Source of the DNA: Thalassotalea sp. 1_MG-2023
Lineage (GTDB): Bacteria > Pseudomonadota > Gammaproteobacteria > Enterobacterales > Alteromonadaceae
Direction of reading: 5' to 3'
Length of the DNA stretch: 64,000 bases
Assembly: GCF_030546745.1 (NCBI RefSeq)
Contig: NZ_JAUOPD010000016.1
Location: 1-64,000 of the forward strand
Of the stretch, positions 44,576 through 54,058 are shown one piece after another. Both the position numbers and the translations under genes were made by a program. Every line of letters begins with the position of its first letter. The first letter of the stretch is position 1. The notes under the pieces are model-generated. The model saw only the letters and a list, made by a program, of their open reading frames with translations, did not search any database and had not been told where the DNA came from.

Positions 44576-44780
44576 AAATCATCGCTTTATCAATAGAAAA
44601 AAAAGTATTTTAATAGATATCAGGATTCTATGCGAGATCTGACTTACTCCTTTGTTTTACTTCTACTTTAATACTGAACTGGTCGGCAACTGAAAAAATG
44701 CCCACCCGTTGAGAACGAGGTATTTTCTGAAGCTATTAACTGCTCGAGTCTATTCACTCTTATAGAAATAAACTAAGCAT

Positions 44781-46037
44781 TTAATGTTGTAACGCAGTTA
44801 ATCGCGCAATAGATTGAATAATATCTTCAAGTTGCCAGTGTTCAGTGTTGTTCGCAATGACTTTCGCTGTGGCTAATGTGTCTAAAGCTAGCGTTAACTT
44901 ATTTAACTTTTCATATACTTGCGCTAAAGCTAAATAACTTTCTACTTGTTCAGGTGTGTACTCTACCAATCGAAGGGCAACGCTTTGAGCTTCATCAAGC
45001 CTTTCTAACTCGATTAAATGACGAACAATAAATTGCAATGAGTTAACGCTGTTCCAGCGCATAGGATTTGGTAACACAGAAAAACCAGTATGCTGACTTA
45101 TCTTTTGATAATAGTTGTCGATGTTGGTTAGCGCATCACCTTTTTGAGCAACAAGTTCACGGTATTTTGGTGCCCAAAGGCTTTCAGGGTATAACGTGTC
45201 AAAAGCTAATAACAATGTTTTGATAAATGCATCATAATGGCGTTCATTATCAAACACGTGTGTTATCAATTTACCTTGCTTATTGGGAAGTTTTTGATAG
45301 CTTTCTAACACGGCTTTATTGTTATTAATGTAATCAGGTTTTCCTGCTAAATCATCATCAGCTACGGCAAAGAGAACCAGCCCAGTAAGTTCATTTACTA
45401 ACTGTTTAGGTATCGTTTCACTAAACGGGCGTTTAGTTTCTTCATTAAAACTCATACCTAACATGTCACTCGCAGCAAGAAAAATATAATTATCAAAAAG
45501 CGCGGGGTTACTATCTATACTATACAAAGGAAATAGTGATGAACCAGACACACCGATAATCGAGCGTTTATTCATTGCGCGATAATGTTTTTCAAGGTAT
45601 GGAAATAATTCTTGTTCTAACATTGCTTGGTATTTCTTTGCATCACCGTAACCAGATATAACCTCACGCTTGGGCCACATACCATTGGTATAAGTATCAG
45701 GAAAATGCCCGCTGTAATTTAAACTAACAACAATGCTATCTGGCATACGATCAACACTAACTAAGTGTTTCACAACTCCTGTTAACGTATGGAAAAAACG
45801 ATTACCATGTGAACCATTAATAAAAATAACCGGATAACGAAACTCTTTTGATACTGTGTCAAAGTTTGCTGGCAGGTATATATTTAAAGGAATTTTTTCC
45901 TCGATAATGTCAGACTTAAAATTTAACGTATTCCCATAAGTAAGGGGCATTCCGGTTGTAGTATTACTATTTGCGCTAGTCGCAACAGATAATAAACACG
46001 TCACGATTAACGCATGAACCTTAGAACTTATTTTCAT
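44781..46037 (-). CDS. Exported esterase-like alpha/beta hydrolase with TPR tail
   Basis: The 418-residue exported protein has a signal peptide (1-23). Residues about 30-280 are an alpha/beta hydrolase of the putative esterase (esterase D/IroE) type, with the nucleophile elbow GVSGSSLF, an Asp-containing strand (FAVADDDLAG) and His in ERHYDAF. Residues about 335-415 are helical repeats of the TPR type (LDEAQSVALRLVEYTPEQVE, KLTLALDTLATAKVI). ATG 46037 has GAGGA five bases upstream; the ATG at 46058 overlaps less well. It is divergent from a CadC-like regulator with repeated sites between them, so that protein probably controls it. The substrate is unknown. Confidence 0.88.
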   Translation of the reverse strand: MKISSKVHALIVTCLLSVATSANSNTTTGMPLTYGNTLNFKSDIIEEKIPLNIYLPANFDTVSKEFRYPVIFINGSHGNRFFHTLTGVVKHLVSVDRMPDSIVVSLNYSGHFPDTYTNGMWPKREVISGYGDAKKYQAMLEQELFPYLEKHYRAMNKRSIIGVSGSSLFPLYSIDSNPALFDNYIFLAASDMLGMSFNEETKRPFSETIPKQLVNELTGLVLFAVADDDLAGKPDYINNNKAVLESYQKLPNKQGKLITHVFDNERHYDAFIKTLLLAFDTLYPESLWAPKYRELVAQKGDALTNIDNYYQKISQHTGFSVLPNPMRWNSVNSLQFIVRHLIELERLDEAQSVALRLVEYTPEQVESYLALAQVYEKLNKLTLALDTLATAKVIANNTEHWQLEDIIQSIARLTALQH

Positions 46038-46159
46038 TATTTCCTCATTATTATTCATTGATTATTGAACAAGGAAAATATGACAAAAACAGGTTTGGAT
46101 TACCTGAGGCGACAATGAAAAATTGCTGATTTTTCGCTGAATCCTTAAAATTCAATAGA

Positions 46160-46217
46160 TTAACGATTATTGTAATTTATATAACAACGATATAATGTTA
46201 GCTTAACAACGATTATG
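46160..46217. promoter_or_regulatory. Tandem direct repeats in the esterase/CadC-like intergenic region
   Basis: The motif AACGAT with A/T-rich flanks occurs at 46162, 46186 and 46208. The last two share AACAACGAT and lie 22 bp apart, and the first pair is 24 bp apart. OmpR/ToxR-type winged helices, like that of the adjacent CadC-like protein, bind tandem direct repeats, so these are plausible sites for it. Confidence 0.45.
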
Positions 46218-46230
46218 AGAATTACTTTCA

Positions 46231-48360
46231 ATGCCGACAAAATTTTTCATCGGTCAGTTTTACGTCGACATTCAGCGAAACCTAATCATCATCCAACAAG
46301 ATGGGATCATTGAAGAGGAACATATTCTTCCACCGAAAACAATTGCTGTATTGCAACTTCTGGCTAAGCAACAAGGAGAGGTATTAACAACAGATTATAT
46401 TATTGATCAAGTTTGGCCTGATACTGTGGTTTCTACTAATTCACTGCAACGTTGTATCACTCAACTTAGAAAAGTACTTGTTATTTCAGGTGATAACCAA
46501 GCAATTATTAAAACTCACAACAAAAAAGGTTATTGCTTAGAGTTTCCTGTAAACGTGGTAGCTGATGATTTTTCATTATCGGCCACTAAAACGTCAGAAA
46601 ATTCCCCCACAGTCACACATAAAAGTAAAAATGTTAGTCAAAAATCATTATTTATATCAGCGTCTTTATTGTTGATATTATTACTTTTTATTACGTTTAT
46701 TAACGATATTGAACAACCTACACACCGCTTTTCAACGATCAAACAGCTCACCCATTCTGATTTTAAAGAGCAATATCCAAGCTATGCGCCAGATGGTGAT
46801 TATCTTGTATTTCATCGCTATGATGGTCGTTGTAATAATAATATATGGGCGATAAATAATACGACTAAAGAAGAAATTCAACTCACAAAATCCACTGATT
46901 TTTACGGACCGCACCGTTTTTCATCCGATGGGAAAAAATTAATCTTTTTGGCTAAAAACGCTTGTACCGAGTCCAAAAAAGAACAAAACCCAAAACAATG
47001 TTGGAAAGTAATGTCTTTAGACTTTGATGCTGCACTTTCGTCACCTCAGGCACCAATTGAATTAGCAAATTGTCGACAAGGAAAACTTAACTATCCTACA
47101 TGGTTAGATAACGGTAGCATCGCAATACTACGAGGTAAAAATGAAACCTGGCGTCTTGCCAAATACATGCTCAATGCTGCTGATAGCGTTGATATTTATA
47201 ACCCAAAAAACAAACAACTTTATTATTTTGATTACTTAGCCGCACAGCAACAATTCGTTGTATTATCAAAAGATAAAAGCAACCAACACTGGCGAGAACT
47301 CATTTCAATAACCGGTAACATTATTAGCAGTACACGTATATCAATACCTCAGTCTTTCAATGCTCACCGCAACATTCGACCTTTTGCGTATGATGGAAAA
47401 GGAAGACATTTTTTTGCCACTGGAAAAAACATTTATACATTGCATGACGATGGTTCGATAAAGCATTTTCAACAATTACCTTTTATAAATACTCATCAGT
47501 ATGCATTATCACCAGATGGTACTTCCTTACTTGCGAGTAGAGGGCGATTAGATAATGATGTGGCACAAGTCACCTTAACTTCAACAGTTTCTGACACCGT
47601 CCATCCAAATCAAATTAATCAAGTGACAACAGATTTTCCTAGCCTTTATCGAAGTACCGCGCAAGAGCACAGCGGTAAATTCCAGCCTTTGGGTAAGCAA
47701 ATTGCGTTTGTTTCTAATAGGTCAGGTCAAGCACAGATTTGGCTTGGTCAAGAAAATCGCGTTAAGCAGCTCACTTTCTTTCCTATCGACAGTCAATTAA
47801 GCAATTTTCAATGGCATCCAAAGGGCGCTCAAATGCTTGTTGCCAATAATCGCCAACTTTGGCTGATAGATATAGATGGCACAGCAAGCAAATTAAAGCA
47901 CCCGCATTCAGTGACCAAAGTGTACCAATGGATAACAGATAACGAAGTACTAGTGTCATCATTTAACAACGATAAGAACCATGTTTCGTTATTATCACTA
48001 AGCTCAGGAAAGCTTACCAATGTATTCTCAGAACCCGTCCGATGGGCTCAATATACACCAAACGGCAACTTGATTTTATTAGATGACAGTAACACGTTCT
48101 GGCAAAAAGATGACCAAGTAATAAAACAATTATCAGCGCTTAATAACCAATCAGCTCGAAAAGAATTTTTACTTGAAAAACAAAATATTTATTCAGTGAA
48201 TAAGAACGGACAACTCTGGCGTTATCATCTAGACACCCATGAGTTTAGTGTGATTAATCAAAAAGCCCACTACCTTTCCTCTTTAACAGATATAAAGAAT
48301 TATCAAATGTTAGCTACACAAGTGGTTACCGATAAAAAAGATATTGTAGAAATTTATTAA
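46231..48360 (+). CDS. CadC-like membrane-bound regulator with periplasmic PD40 propeller
   Basis: The 709-residue one-component regulator has an N-terminal OmpR/CadC-type winged helix (about 1-110; LTTDYIIDQVWPDTVVSTNS and LQRCITQLRKVL). One membrane helix follows (about 138-157). The large periplasmic part has TolB-like PD40 repeats (PSYAPDGDYLVFHRYDG, HRFSSDGKKLIFL, YALSPDGTSLLASRG), predicted to fold as a beta-propeller sensor. It is divergent from the exported esterase gene and likely activates it on sensing an envelope or extracellular cue. The ribosome site before ATG 46231 is weak, as is common for such regulators. Confidence 0.92.
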   Translation: MPTKFFIGQFYVDIQRNLIIIQQDGIIEEEHILPPKTIAVLQLLAKQQGEVLTTDYIIDQVWPDTVVSTNSLQRCITQLRKVLVISGDNQAIIKTHNKKGYCLEFPVNVVADDFSLSATKTSENSPTVTHKSKNVSQKSLFISASLLLILLLFITFINDIEQPTHRFSTIKQLTHSDFKEQYPSYAPDGDYLVFHRYDGRCNNNIWAINNTTKEEIQLTKSTDFYGPHRFSSDGKKLIFLAKNACTESKKEQNPKQCWKVMSLDFDAALSSPQAPIELANCRQGKLNYPTWLDNGSIAILRGKNETWRLAKYMLNAADSVDIYNPKNKQLYYFDYLAAQQQFVVLSKDKSNQHWRELISITGNIISSTRISIPQSFNAHRNIRPFAYDGKGRHFFATGKNIYTLHDDGSIKHFQQLPFINTHQYALSPDGTSLLASRGRLDNDVAQVTLTSTVSDTVHPNQINQVTTDFPSLYRSTAQEHSGKFQPLGKQIAFVSNRSGQAQIWLGQENRVKQLTFFPIDSQLSNFQWHPKGAQMLVANNRQLWLIDIDGTASKLKHPHSVTKVYQWITDNEVLVSSFNNDKNHVSLLSLSSGKLTNVFSEPVRWAQYTPNGNLILLDDSNTFWQKDDQVIKQLSALNNQSARKEFLLEKQNIYSVNKNGQLWRYHLDTHEFSVINQKAHYLSSLTDIKNYQMLATQVVTDKKDIVEIY

Positions 48361-48378
48361 CCAATGCTGTGTTATTAA

Positions 48379-48403
48379 AAAAGGGGCAAAATTTGCCCCT
48401 TTT
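48379..48403. terminator. Bidirectional terminator
   Basis: AAAAGGGGCAAA and TTTGCCCCTTTT (12 bp, perfect, one base between) lie between the convergent CadC-like and PEP-CTERM genes. T runs are present for both directions. Confidence 0.88.
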
Positions 48404-48425
48404 ATTACTATTCGTAAAATATAAT

Positions 48426-49166
48426 CTATTTTTTCATACGGCGTGATACGCCACCAAACAATGCCAGCGCTAACAACGCTAACGTAGAAGGCTCTGGAAT
48501 ATCTGCCGCAATATCCGCTCGAATTAATGTTGCATTATCAATAGTTAAATTATTATCGGTATACGTAAACCAGCCATAACGATTACCGCCAATTGAGGTT
48601 GCAATATCATCAGCATTTGATGTGCGTGTTTCAGTAAACAATAAACTTTGGTTATTATCGTATAAATTAAAATCTACTGCTAAAAAACCATTAAGATCAT
48701 AAAAGTTCTGCTCAAAGGTGTACCAGCCACTTGTTCCAACGGTGAAAAAACTATTATCAGCAATCAATTTAAATTCGTTATAAGTAGAGTCAGTATTGTT
48801 AGAGCTGTTTATCACAAAACCATCATTAGCGGTTTTACCAGCATGAAAAATGAAATCACGACGGTGATTACCCGCTTGATCACTAACCGCGGAAGTATAA
48901 TCAAATCCTTGGCCAATATCCCATGCGTCTAAATCTAAATATATATCTAAACTGGTAGTGAAACCGCTACCAAAAGTATCACTGTAACCACCAAATCGAG
49001 TAAAAATAGCGCCAGATTCATTCGTGACACCTACACCGGTGTTATTATCTACTGCGAACCAAGTATTGTCATTACCGTCAAATGTTTCTTGGTAAATAAC
49101 ATTAGCTGATGCACTTACCGAGGCAAGAACAAGCAATGAAGATGTCAGTATTTTTTTTAAGCTCAT
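48426..49166 (-). CDS. PEP-CTERM sorting domain protein, beta-sandwich
   Basis: The 246-residue exported protein has a signal peptide at 1-21 and a single beta-rich domain (about 22-215). That domain starts NVIYQETFDGNDNTWFAVDN and resembles laminin-G/lectin-like sandwich folds in PEP-CTERM proteins, without a clear family. The C-terminus has IPEPSTLALLALALFGG and a basic RRMKK tail, the exosortase signal. It may bind carbohydrate, but this is not shown. It is a single gene with a shared terminator and starts at ATG 49166. Confidence 0.88.
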   Translation of the reverse strand: MSLKKILTSSLLVLASVSASANVIYQETFDGNDNTWFAVDNNTGVGVTNESGAIFTRFGGYSDTFGSGFTTSLDIYLDLDAWDIGQGFDYTSAVSDQAGNHRRDFIFHAGKTANDGFVINSSNNTDSTYNEFKLIADNSFFTVGTSGWYTFEQNFYDLNGFLAVDFNLYDNNQSLLFTETRTSNADDIATSIGGNRYGWFTYTDNNLTIDNATLIRADIAADIPEPSTLALLALALFGGVSRRMKK

Positions 49167-49391
49167 TTTATTTTCCTTACAGCTTTCAGTGATTTAAAGT
49201 TCAATATTTGCACACAAGTACAAAAGCAAGAATCGCACCTAAAAGAAAAATTCAATTAAATTCATTAACTTAATAAAATTTAAAATAAACAAACCGCTAA
49301 AATTGTAAAAATATTTGACACTAAAATACAAATTATATGAATTATAATCTGATCTTATTAAACGATTATCGCGCCTAAATAATCAAAAGTG
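49167..49391. other. AT-rich promoter region
   Basis: This 225-bp stretch between two minus-strand genes has very high A+T content and no frame, repeat or riboswitch that I recognise. It probably holds the promoter of the PEP-CTERM gene. Confidence 0.4.
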
Positions 49392-50165
49392 CTAGATTAA
49401 CTTACGCGCTTTAATTGCATAAATTAATGGCACTTGTTGCCCTTTGTGTAATAACTGATACCCATGCTCAGCAACATAATCTAAATCTTCTAAGCAATTA
49501 TAGGGGCTATAAGGAAATTCATTTACTTGCTCAATGTATAAACCTACAGATATTAACGCAGTGATCACATCAGCTAAAGAATGCGGCCATGTGACGATTG
49601 TTGATTTAGCGCCATCACTGTTTTCTGTGTAAGTTTCTTCAACCTCAACATCAGGATCTACACTTGAAAAGTATGAATAGCCCGTCAATAAATCAATGGC
49701 GGGGTGAAACTCTATCAGGTGAAGTTCACCACCTGGCAATAAAGCCTTGGCTACCGTTTGAGCCCAACGGTCAATGTCAGGTAACCAACAAAGCGCACCA
49801 TAAGAAGTATAAACAATGTCGTATTGTTTGGCGTTGTCATCTGAAAATTGATAAAGATCAGCAGCGATAAAAGTAGCTGTTAAGCCAAGTTTGTTTTTAA
49901 GTTTATTTGCTTGTGCAATAGCTTCAACGGACAAGTCAACACCAGTGACACTGGCACCTTTTCTAGCCCACGATAAGGTATCTAAACCAAAATGGCACTG
50001 CAAATGTAATAACGTTTTCCCTTTAACGTCACCTACTTGGTTAAGCTCAATTTTATTTAACGAAGACTTGCCGCCTATAAAAGCATCAACATCATAAAAC
50101 CTTGAATTTATATGAATCTTGGTACGCTCATCCCATGCTTTTCGATTTATTGATAAATAATCCAT
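49392..50165 (-). CDS. Class I SAM-dependent methyltransferase
   Basis: The 257-residue cytoplasmic enzyme has the methyltransferase core: motif I LLHLQCHFGLDTLSWARKGA (the Gly-rich loop is CHFG), GVDLS binding the ribose, and FIAADLYQF and YDIVYTSYGAL as motifs II-III. ATG 50165 is preferred (AGGA eight bases upstream, MDYLSINRKAWDERT is the usual family start). The longer frame to 50207 is unlikely. The substrate is not known. It lies 60 bp behind folM on the same strand and may be cotranscribed. Confidence 0.9.
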   Translation of the reverse strand: MDYLSINRKAWDERTKIHINSRFYDVDAFIGGKSSLNKIELNQVGDVKGKTLLHLQCHFGLDTLSWARKGASVTGVDLSVEAIAQANKLKNKLGLTATFIAADLYQFSDDNAKQYDIVYTSYGALCWLPDIDRWAQTVAKALLPGGELHLIEFHPAIDLLTGYSYFSSVDPDVEVEETYTENSDGAKSTIVTWPHSLADVITALISVGLYIEQVNEFPYSPYNCLEDLDYVAEHGYQLLHKGQQVPLIYAIKARKLI

Positions 50166-50225
50166 ATGAAATATCCTGATGTGGTTCTCAACAACGAATA
50201 AGGTCAAATAACTGCAGCTTATCGA

Positions 50226-50951
50226 TTATTTTAAATGCCTACCACCGTCTAATTGCATGTTTCTGCCAGTCATAAATTGACTATTAAAAATAAAATCAAC
50301 GGCTTGTATTACCTCATTAAAACCGCCTTCTCTCGGCAGCAGCGCTTTTGCTAACGCTTTTTGTTGGTAGGCTTCATCATCACCATCATTAAACTTTAAT
50401 AACGCAGGTGAAATTGAATTCACTTTAACATTAGGTGCCAACAGCGCAGAAAAGGATAAGGTTAAACTATTTATTGCAGTTTTACTTGCCGCATAAGCAA
50501 TATGTTTTTTACTGCCTTTTTCTGCAACATAGTCGCTTAAGTGAATAATATCTGCCCCGCCAATATCAGAGCTTTTCAATAACGCTTGTAATGCCAAGTT
50601 TAATTGATACGGAACGGACACGTGTATAGTCATCATCCTTTGCAAAATTTCAGCAGAAGAAAGTTGCAATCCATCTCTTTGGGCATTGTCAGGTAACCAA
50701 TCTGACGCATTATGGATAATAGCGCGCAACACACTATATTTTTGCTTTAGTTGGGCAACAAACTTGTCAAGTTCAGCCTGTTGATAAAAGTCGACTTGAT
50801 ATAGATCAGCACCTTGTTGTTTTAAGTCATCTAGCACGGGATACACAGTTCTATAAGTACCAATGACTTGATAACCTTGAGCTAAATAATAATTTGCTAG
50901 TGCTAAACCTAATCGTTTACCAATGCCGGTAATTAATATTACTTGGCTCAC
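50226..50951 (-). CDS. folM: Dihydromonapterin reductase FolM
   Basis: The 241-residue short-chain reductase makes tetrahydromonapterin from dihydromonapterin with NADPH, and can also reduce dihydrofolate weakly. The cofactor loop is [13 protein letters not shown], a FolM-like variant of the usual TGGxxGIG. Asn in IHNASDW and [14 protein letters not shown] (catalytic YxxxK) are present, and the C-terminal segment [14 protein letters not shown] is conserved. The start overlaps the folE stop codon by four bases (ATGA). The order folX-folE-folM on one strand gives a complete route from GTP to tetrahydromonapterin, apart from the phosphatase step. Confidence 0.93.
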   Translation of the reverse strand: MSQVILITGIGKRLGLALANYYLAQGYQVIGTYRTVYPVLDDLKQQGADLYQVDFYQQAELDKFVAQLKQKYSVLRAIIHNASDWLPDNAQRDGLQLSSAEILQRMMTIHVSVPYQLNLALQALLKSSDIGGADIIHLSDYVAEKGSKKHIAYAASKTAINSLTLSFSALLAPNVKVNSISPALLKFNDGDDEAYQQKALAKALLPREGGFNEVIQAVDFIFNSQFMTGRNMQLDGGRHLK

Positions 50952-51586
50952 GATAAAAACTCCGCGCGTGTTTGTGAATTCGTTTTAAAAATTCCACCGA
51001 GTGCCGTAGTGGTGGTTTTTGAGTTCACATCCATCACGCCTCTTGATTTAACGCAAAAATGCGTGGCGTTAATTGACACAGCAACGTTTTCAGTTTCAGT
51101 TAATGCTTGCACTGCCACCAATATTTGCTGGGTTAAACGTTCTTGAACTTGTGGTCTTTGTGCAAAAAAGCGCACCAGACGGTTTATTTTCGACAAGCCA
51201 ATGATTTTCTTACTGGGAATATAAGCAACTTGCGCTAAGCCATCTATGGTAACAAAGTGATGTTCACAGGTTGAAGTTAGATTAATATCAGTCACCTTAA
51301 CCATTTCATCAACAGCCATTTTATTTTCAATTATCGAAATTTTTGGAAAGTGTTCATAATTTAAACCTGAAAAAATTTCATGAACATACATTTTAGCAAT
51401 ACGATGCGGCGTTTCAGCAAGGCTATCATCGGTTAAGTCTAAACCAAGCGTGTTAACCACCTCAGTAAATAAGCCTTTTAGACGTGTGTACTTTTCTTCG
51501 CTAGTTAACTCAGTAACTACCATGGGCGTTTCTAAGCCTCGAGCAATTAAAGTATCTCGAACTAACACTGCTTCAGGGCTGATCAT
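50948..51586 (-). CDS. folE: GTP cyclohydrolase I
   Basis: The 212-residue enzyme converts GTP to dihydroneopterin triphosphate, the first step of pterin synthesis. Zinc ligands and the active site are clear: [12 protein letters not shown] (Cys and His ligands) and [11 protein letters not shown] (second Cys). [20 protein letters not shown] and [17 protein letters not shown] are family blocks. It overlaps folX upstream and folM downstream by four bases each, showing a tight operon. Confidence 0.97.
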   Translation of the reverse strand: MISPEAVLVRDTLIARGLETPMVVTELTSEEKYTRLKGLFTEVVNTLGLDLTDDSLAETPHRIAKMYVHEIFSGLNYEHFPKISIIENKMAVDEMVKVTDINLTSTCEHHFVTIDGLAQVAYIPSKKIIGLSKINRLVRFFAQRPQVQERLTQQILVAVQALTETENVAVSINATHFCVKSRGVMDVNSKTTTTALGGIFKTNSQTRAEFLS

Positions 51587-51960
51587 AATATGCCCCCTTC
51601 CTCTGCTTGATAGCTTAAAGTAAGTGAAACTGAATCAGCAAAACGTAATGCATGAGGTTTATCTATGGTAACCTTTGCATAATTCACCCACGGGTGATTA
51701 ACACAAATATTTAATACATCACTGGTTAATTTTTCTAATAATAAGAAACGACCACTTTCAACGTGGTTAATAATATCTTTACAAATTGTTTTATAATTTA
51801 GTGCACTTTCAACGCTATCATTTAAACACAATTTGCTAACGGGATAATGTACTTCTGCATTAATAACAATGTCTTGTTGTTTGTTTTTCTCTTCTTCATT
51901 AAAGCCAATAAAGGTTCTTAACCGTAAATTGGTAATGGTGATAATGGCATTGTTGTTCAT
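51583..51960 (-). CDS. folX: Dihydroneopterin triphosphate 2'-epimerase FolX
   Basis: The 125-residue pterin epimerase of the FolB/FolX fold has close FolX marks ([68 protein letters not shown]). These fit FolX better than the aldolase FolB. It turns dihydroneopterin triphosphate into dihydromonapterin triphosphate. It is the first gene of the folX-folE-folM unit and overlaps folE by four bases. In related bacteria tetrahydromonapterin serves phenylalanine hydroxylase; no such gene is in this window. Confidence 0.94.
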   Translation of the reverse strand: MNNNAIITITNLRLRTFIGFNEEEKNKQQDIVINAEVHYPVSKLCLNDSVESALNYKTICKDIINHVESGRFLLLEKLTSDVLNICVNHPWVNYAKVTIDKPHALRFADSVSLTLSYQAEEGGIL

Positions 51961-52121
51961 AAATCTGACCTGTTTTTTTATTCTTTTTAATCATAAGTAT
52001 ATACGTATAAAGGTAATTTAGGGTTCACCTTTCAATGATAAAAATATTGAATTTAAATTACTGAACACGTTAAGTGTTGTATTAAAGCAATATAATCTAT
52101 GCAGCACTATCTGTTTAACGA

Positions 52122-52622
52122 TTATTTTTTCGGTTGCCAATTAAACTCTATGGCCGATAGTTTTTGATGTTGTTTATCATAGTGCAGCCAAAGCTGTTGG
52201 TAGCTTTTATTCAATTGGGGGTGAAGTTCATCAGGGGCAACATTTGAAAGAGGTAACAATACAAAAGCATTTTCAGTAATTTCGCCGCGCGGTAATGTTA
52301 CACTATCAACCGTGCCAACCACTTTCCCAAAGGTAAGAATATCAATATCTAACGTTCTTGATGAAAACTTTGGCCCAGTTCTTACTCGACCATTGTCATC
52401 TTCTATTTTTCTCAAAATAGTGGCGATCTCAGCAATTGAACAATCGCAGTCAAAACCCACCACTAAATTTAAAAAATTGTTACCCGCAAACCCCACGGGT
52501 TCACAATCATAGGCTTGTGACACGCTAAGCGGGGAAAATTCATTATTGAGCGCATCCAGTGCACGCGATATGTGCTGCTCACGTTCAATATTACTCCCAA
52601 GGCTTAGATAAACTCTAGGCAT
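52122..52622 (-). CDS. folK: 6-hydroxymethyl-7,8-dihydropterin pyrophosphokinase
   Basis: The 166-residue cytoplasmic enzyme of folate synthesis transfers pyrophosphate from ATP to 6-hydroxymethyl-dihydropterin. It has the conserved RVYLSLGSNIERE start, YDCEPVGFAGNNFLNLVVGF, and the signature region GPKFSSRTLDIDILTFG, with the Arg and Asp residues of the active site. It lies 161 bp upstream of folX on the same strand. A second, housekeeping folK may exist elsewhere in the genome; this copy sits with the monapterin genes. Confidence 0.93.
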   Translation of the reverse strand: MPRVYLSLGSNIEREQHISRALDALNNEFSPLSVSQAYDCEPVGFAGNNFLNLVVGFDCDCSIAEIATILRKIEDDNGRVRTGPKFSSRTLDIDILTFGKVVGTVDSVTLPRGEITENAFVLLPLSNVAPDELHPQLNKSYQQLWLHYDKQHQKLSAIEFNWQPKK

Positions 52623-52748
52623 AACGATATCTCTAGCTGATAAAAATTCAACAAGTGACTATTATCACATGAAAATAGAAAAATTTATGCTTAAACTTCT
52701 TTATACGGCTACAACCTCTGTAAATCATTAATGTTTAAAAATGCTGTT

Positions 52749-52782
52749 GCCGCACAATGCCGCGGCTTTACCCCCTTCACGT
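52749..52782 (-). repeat. Short copy of the 3' end of the downstream MBL-fold gene
   Basis: CCGCACAATGCCGC and TTTA then CCCCTTCACGT at 52749-52782 match 54062-54095 with about four changes and one indel. The second stretch encodes the C-terminal LREGVKPGGIAR of the MBL-fold protein at 54059. The first is frame-shifted and has no surrounding gene. It looks like a remnant of a duplication that once flanked the Asp-box lipoprotein gene. Confidence 0.5.
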
Positions 52783-52901
52783 CAATTAAAAATGTAACAC
52801 CTGCCTTTACATTTACTTTGATTACATAGAGTTACAGTTTTTAAATTTTACCTTTGATAACCTCGATGATTCATAATATCAATGACAAATAAGGGATTAT
52901 C

Positions 52902-53984
52902 ATGCATAAAAACGTTGTATCGTTTATCTTGTTCTCTATTTTAGGGGCATTCTTACTTGGCTGTAATTCAAGCTCAGATGATAAAGCTATCACCGTACCT
53001 GAAAAACCAAGCTCACCATTAACGCCTAAATTTACTGAATTTGGATTGGAAAAGCATAAAATCGAAAAACTGATGCAGATTAATGGACAGTTGCTCGCGT
53101 TAACTGATCAGGGATTGTATCAATATGATACTAACTGGCAAATCATCACTGACAAAAGCTTCCACGTATTAGCTATGGTGGTAATTAGTGACACACATTG
53201 GCTTGCCAGTGTTAAACAAAAAGAACAAGGACTTTTTATTGAAACCACCGATGCTGGTGTAACTTGGCAACAGTTTGACAATAACTTTGGCGGTGATTTC
53301 TCATCTAATGAAGTGGCTCGAACTTTGGCTTATGATAATGAAAAACAAAAACTATACGCGACAGGTTCATATGTTTTAGCTAGCTCTTCAGACAATGGCC
53401 GTTCGTGGACCGTAGAAGAGGGACAATGGGACTCACTCGGTACAGGATTAGGCTCTATTTTATTGCACCCGGAAAAACAAGATGTTTGGTATGGCGGACA
53501 AAACGGTATTGAGAGCCCAATTTTAGACCAACTTAATACTGAAACCTATCAGTTAACGATGCATGGTCAAGCGATTAATGAACATTTACCTAGCCCCAGT
53601 GTAATTTATCAAATTTTATATGATCCAAAAAATAATGAGCGTATTGTCGCCAGTGGTGAAGGTGGCATTGTTCATTCTAATGACTATGGTGAAACATGGC
53701 TGCCACTGCTCACAGAGCAAGATTATCGTTTTCATTTTTCCCCCGTATTTGACCCAATCGATCAAACTGTTTTATACACCGCTGGCTGGGATAAAGGCGG
53801 AAATGTACAACCCTTAATCTTAGAAATGAGCAAAGACGAAGGCCAAACTTGGCAATCGTATACCTATGAAAAGCAAGAATTTAAAGGTGGTGTTAGAAGT
53901 ATGCTAGCGGTTGAAAACTCAGGTAAAACCGTCATTTACATTGGCTTGTATAATAACGGCGTGGTGAAGGTTACGTTTGAATAG
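52902..53984 (+). CDS. Lipoprotein with Asp-box (BNR/sortilin-like) repeats
   Basis: The 360-residue protein has a lipoprotein signal with lipobox LLGC (Cys21) and a Ser/Asp/Pro-rich linker. A beta-propeller-like body follows, built from Asp-box repeats: TTDAGVTWQQF, SSDNGRSWTVE, SNDYGETWLPL and SKDEGQTWQSY, about 60-80 residues apart. Such repeats occur in sialidases, photosystem assembly factor Ycf48 and sortilins. No catalytic sialidase residues are visible, so a binding or assembly role in the envelope is more likely. It starts at ATG 52902. It converges on the MBL-fold gene with a shared terminator. Confidence 0.85.
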   Translation: MHKNVVSFILFSILGAFLLGCNSSSDDKAITVPEKPSSPLTPKFTEFGLEKHKIEKLMQINGQLLALTDQGLYQYDTNWQIITDKSFHVLAMVVISDTHWLASVKQKEQGLFIETTDAGVTWQQFDNNFGGDFSSNEVARTLAYDNEKQKLYATGSYVLASSSDNGRSWTVEEGQWDSLGTGLGSILLHPEKQDVWYGGQNGIESPILDQLNTETYQLTMHGQAINEHLPSPSVIYQILYDPKNNERIVASGEGGIVHSNDYGETWLPLLTEQDYRFHFSPVFDPIDQTVLYTAGWDKGGNVQPLILEMSKDEGQTWQSYTYEKQEFKGGVRSMLAVENSGKTVIYIGLYNNGVVKVTFE

Positions 53985-54022
53985 TTATTTTCAAAGTCAG
54001 AACGTTACACATAAAAGTATAT

Positions 54023-54050
54023 AGAACGCCGACATTGAATTCGGCGTTCT
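54023..54050. terminator. Bidirectional terminator
   Basis: AGAACGCCGA and TCGGCGTTCT (10 bp, perfect) with an 8-base loop lie between the convergent lipoprotein and MBL-fold genes. Confidence 0.75.
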
Positions 54051-54058
54051 AAACGTGT

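Noticed and set aside
51583..51960. FolB (dihydroneopterin aldolase) as the name of this gene
   Set aside because: Residue blocks match FolX closely and the neighbours folE and folM fit the monapterin route.
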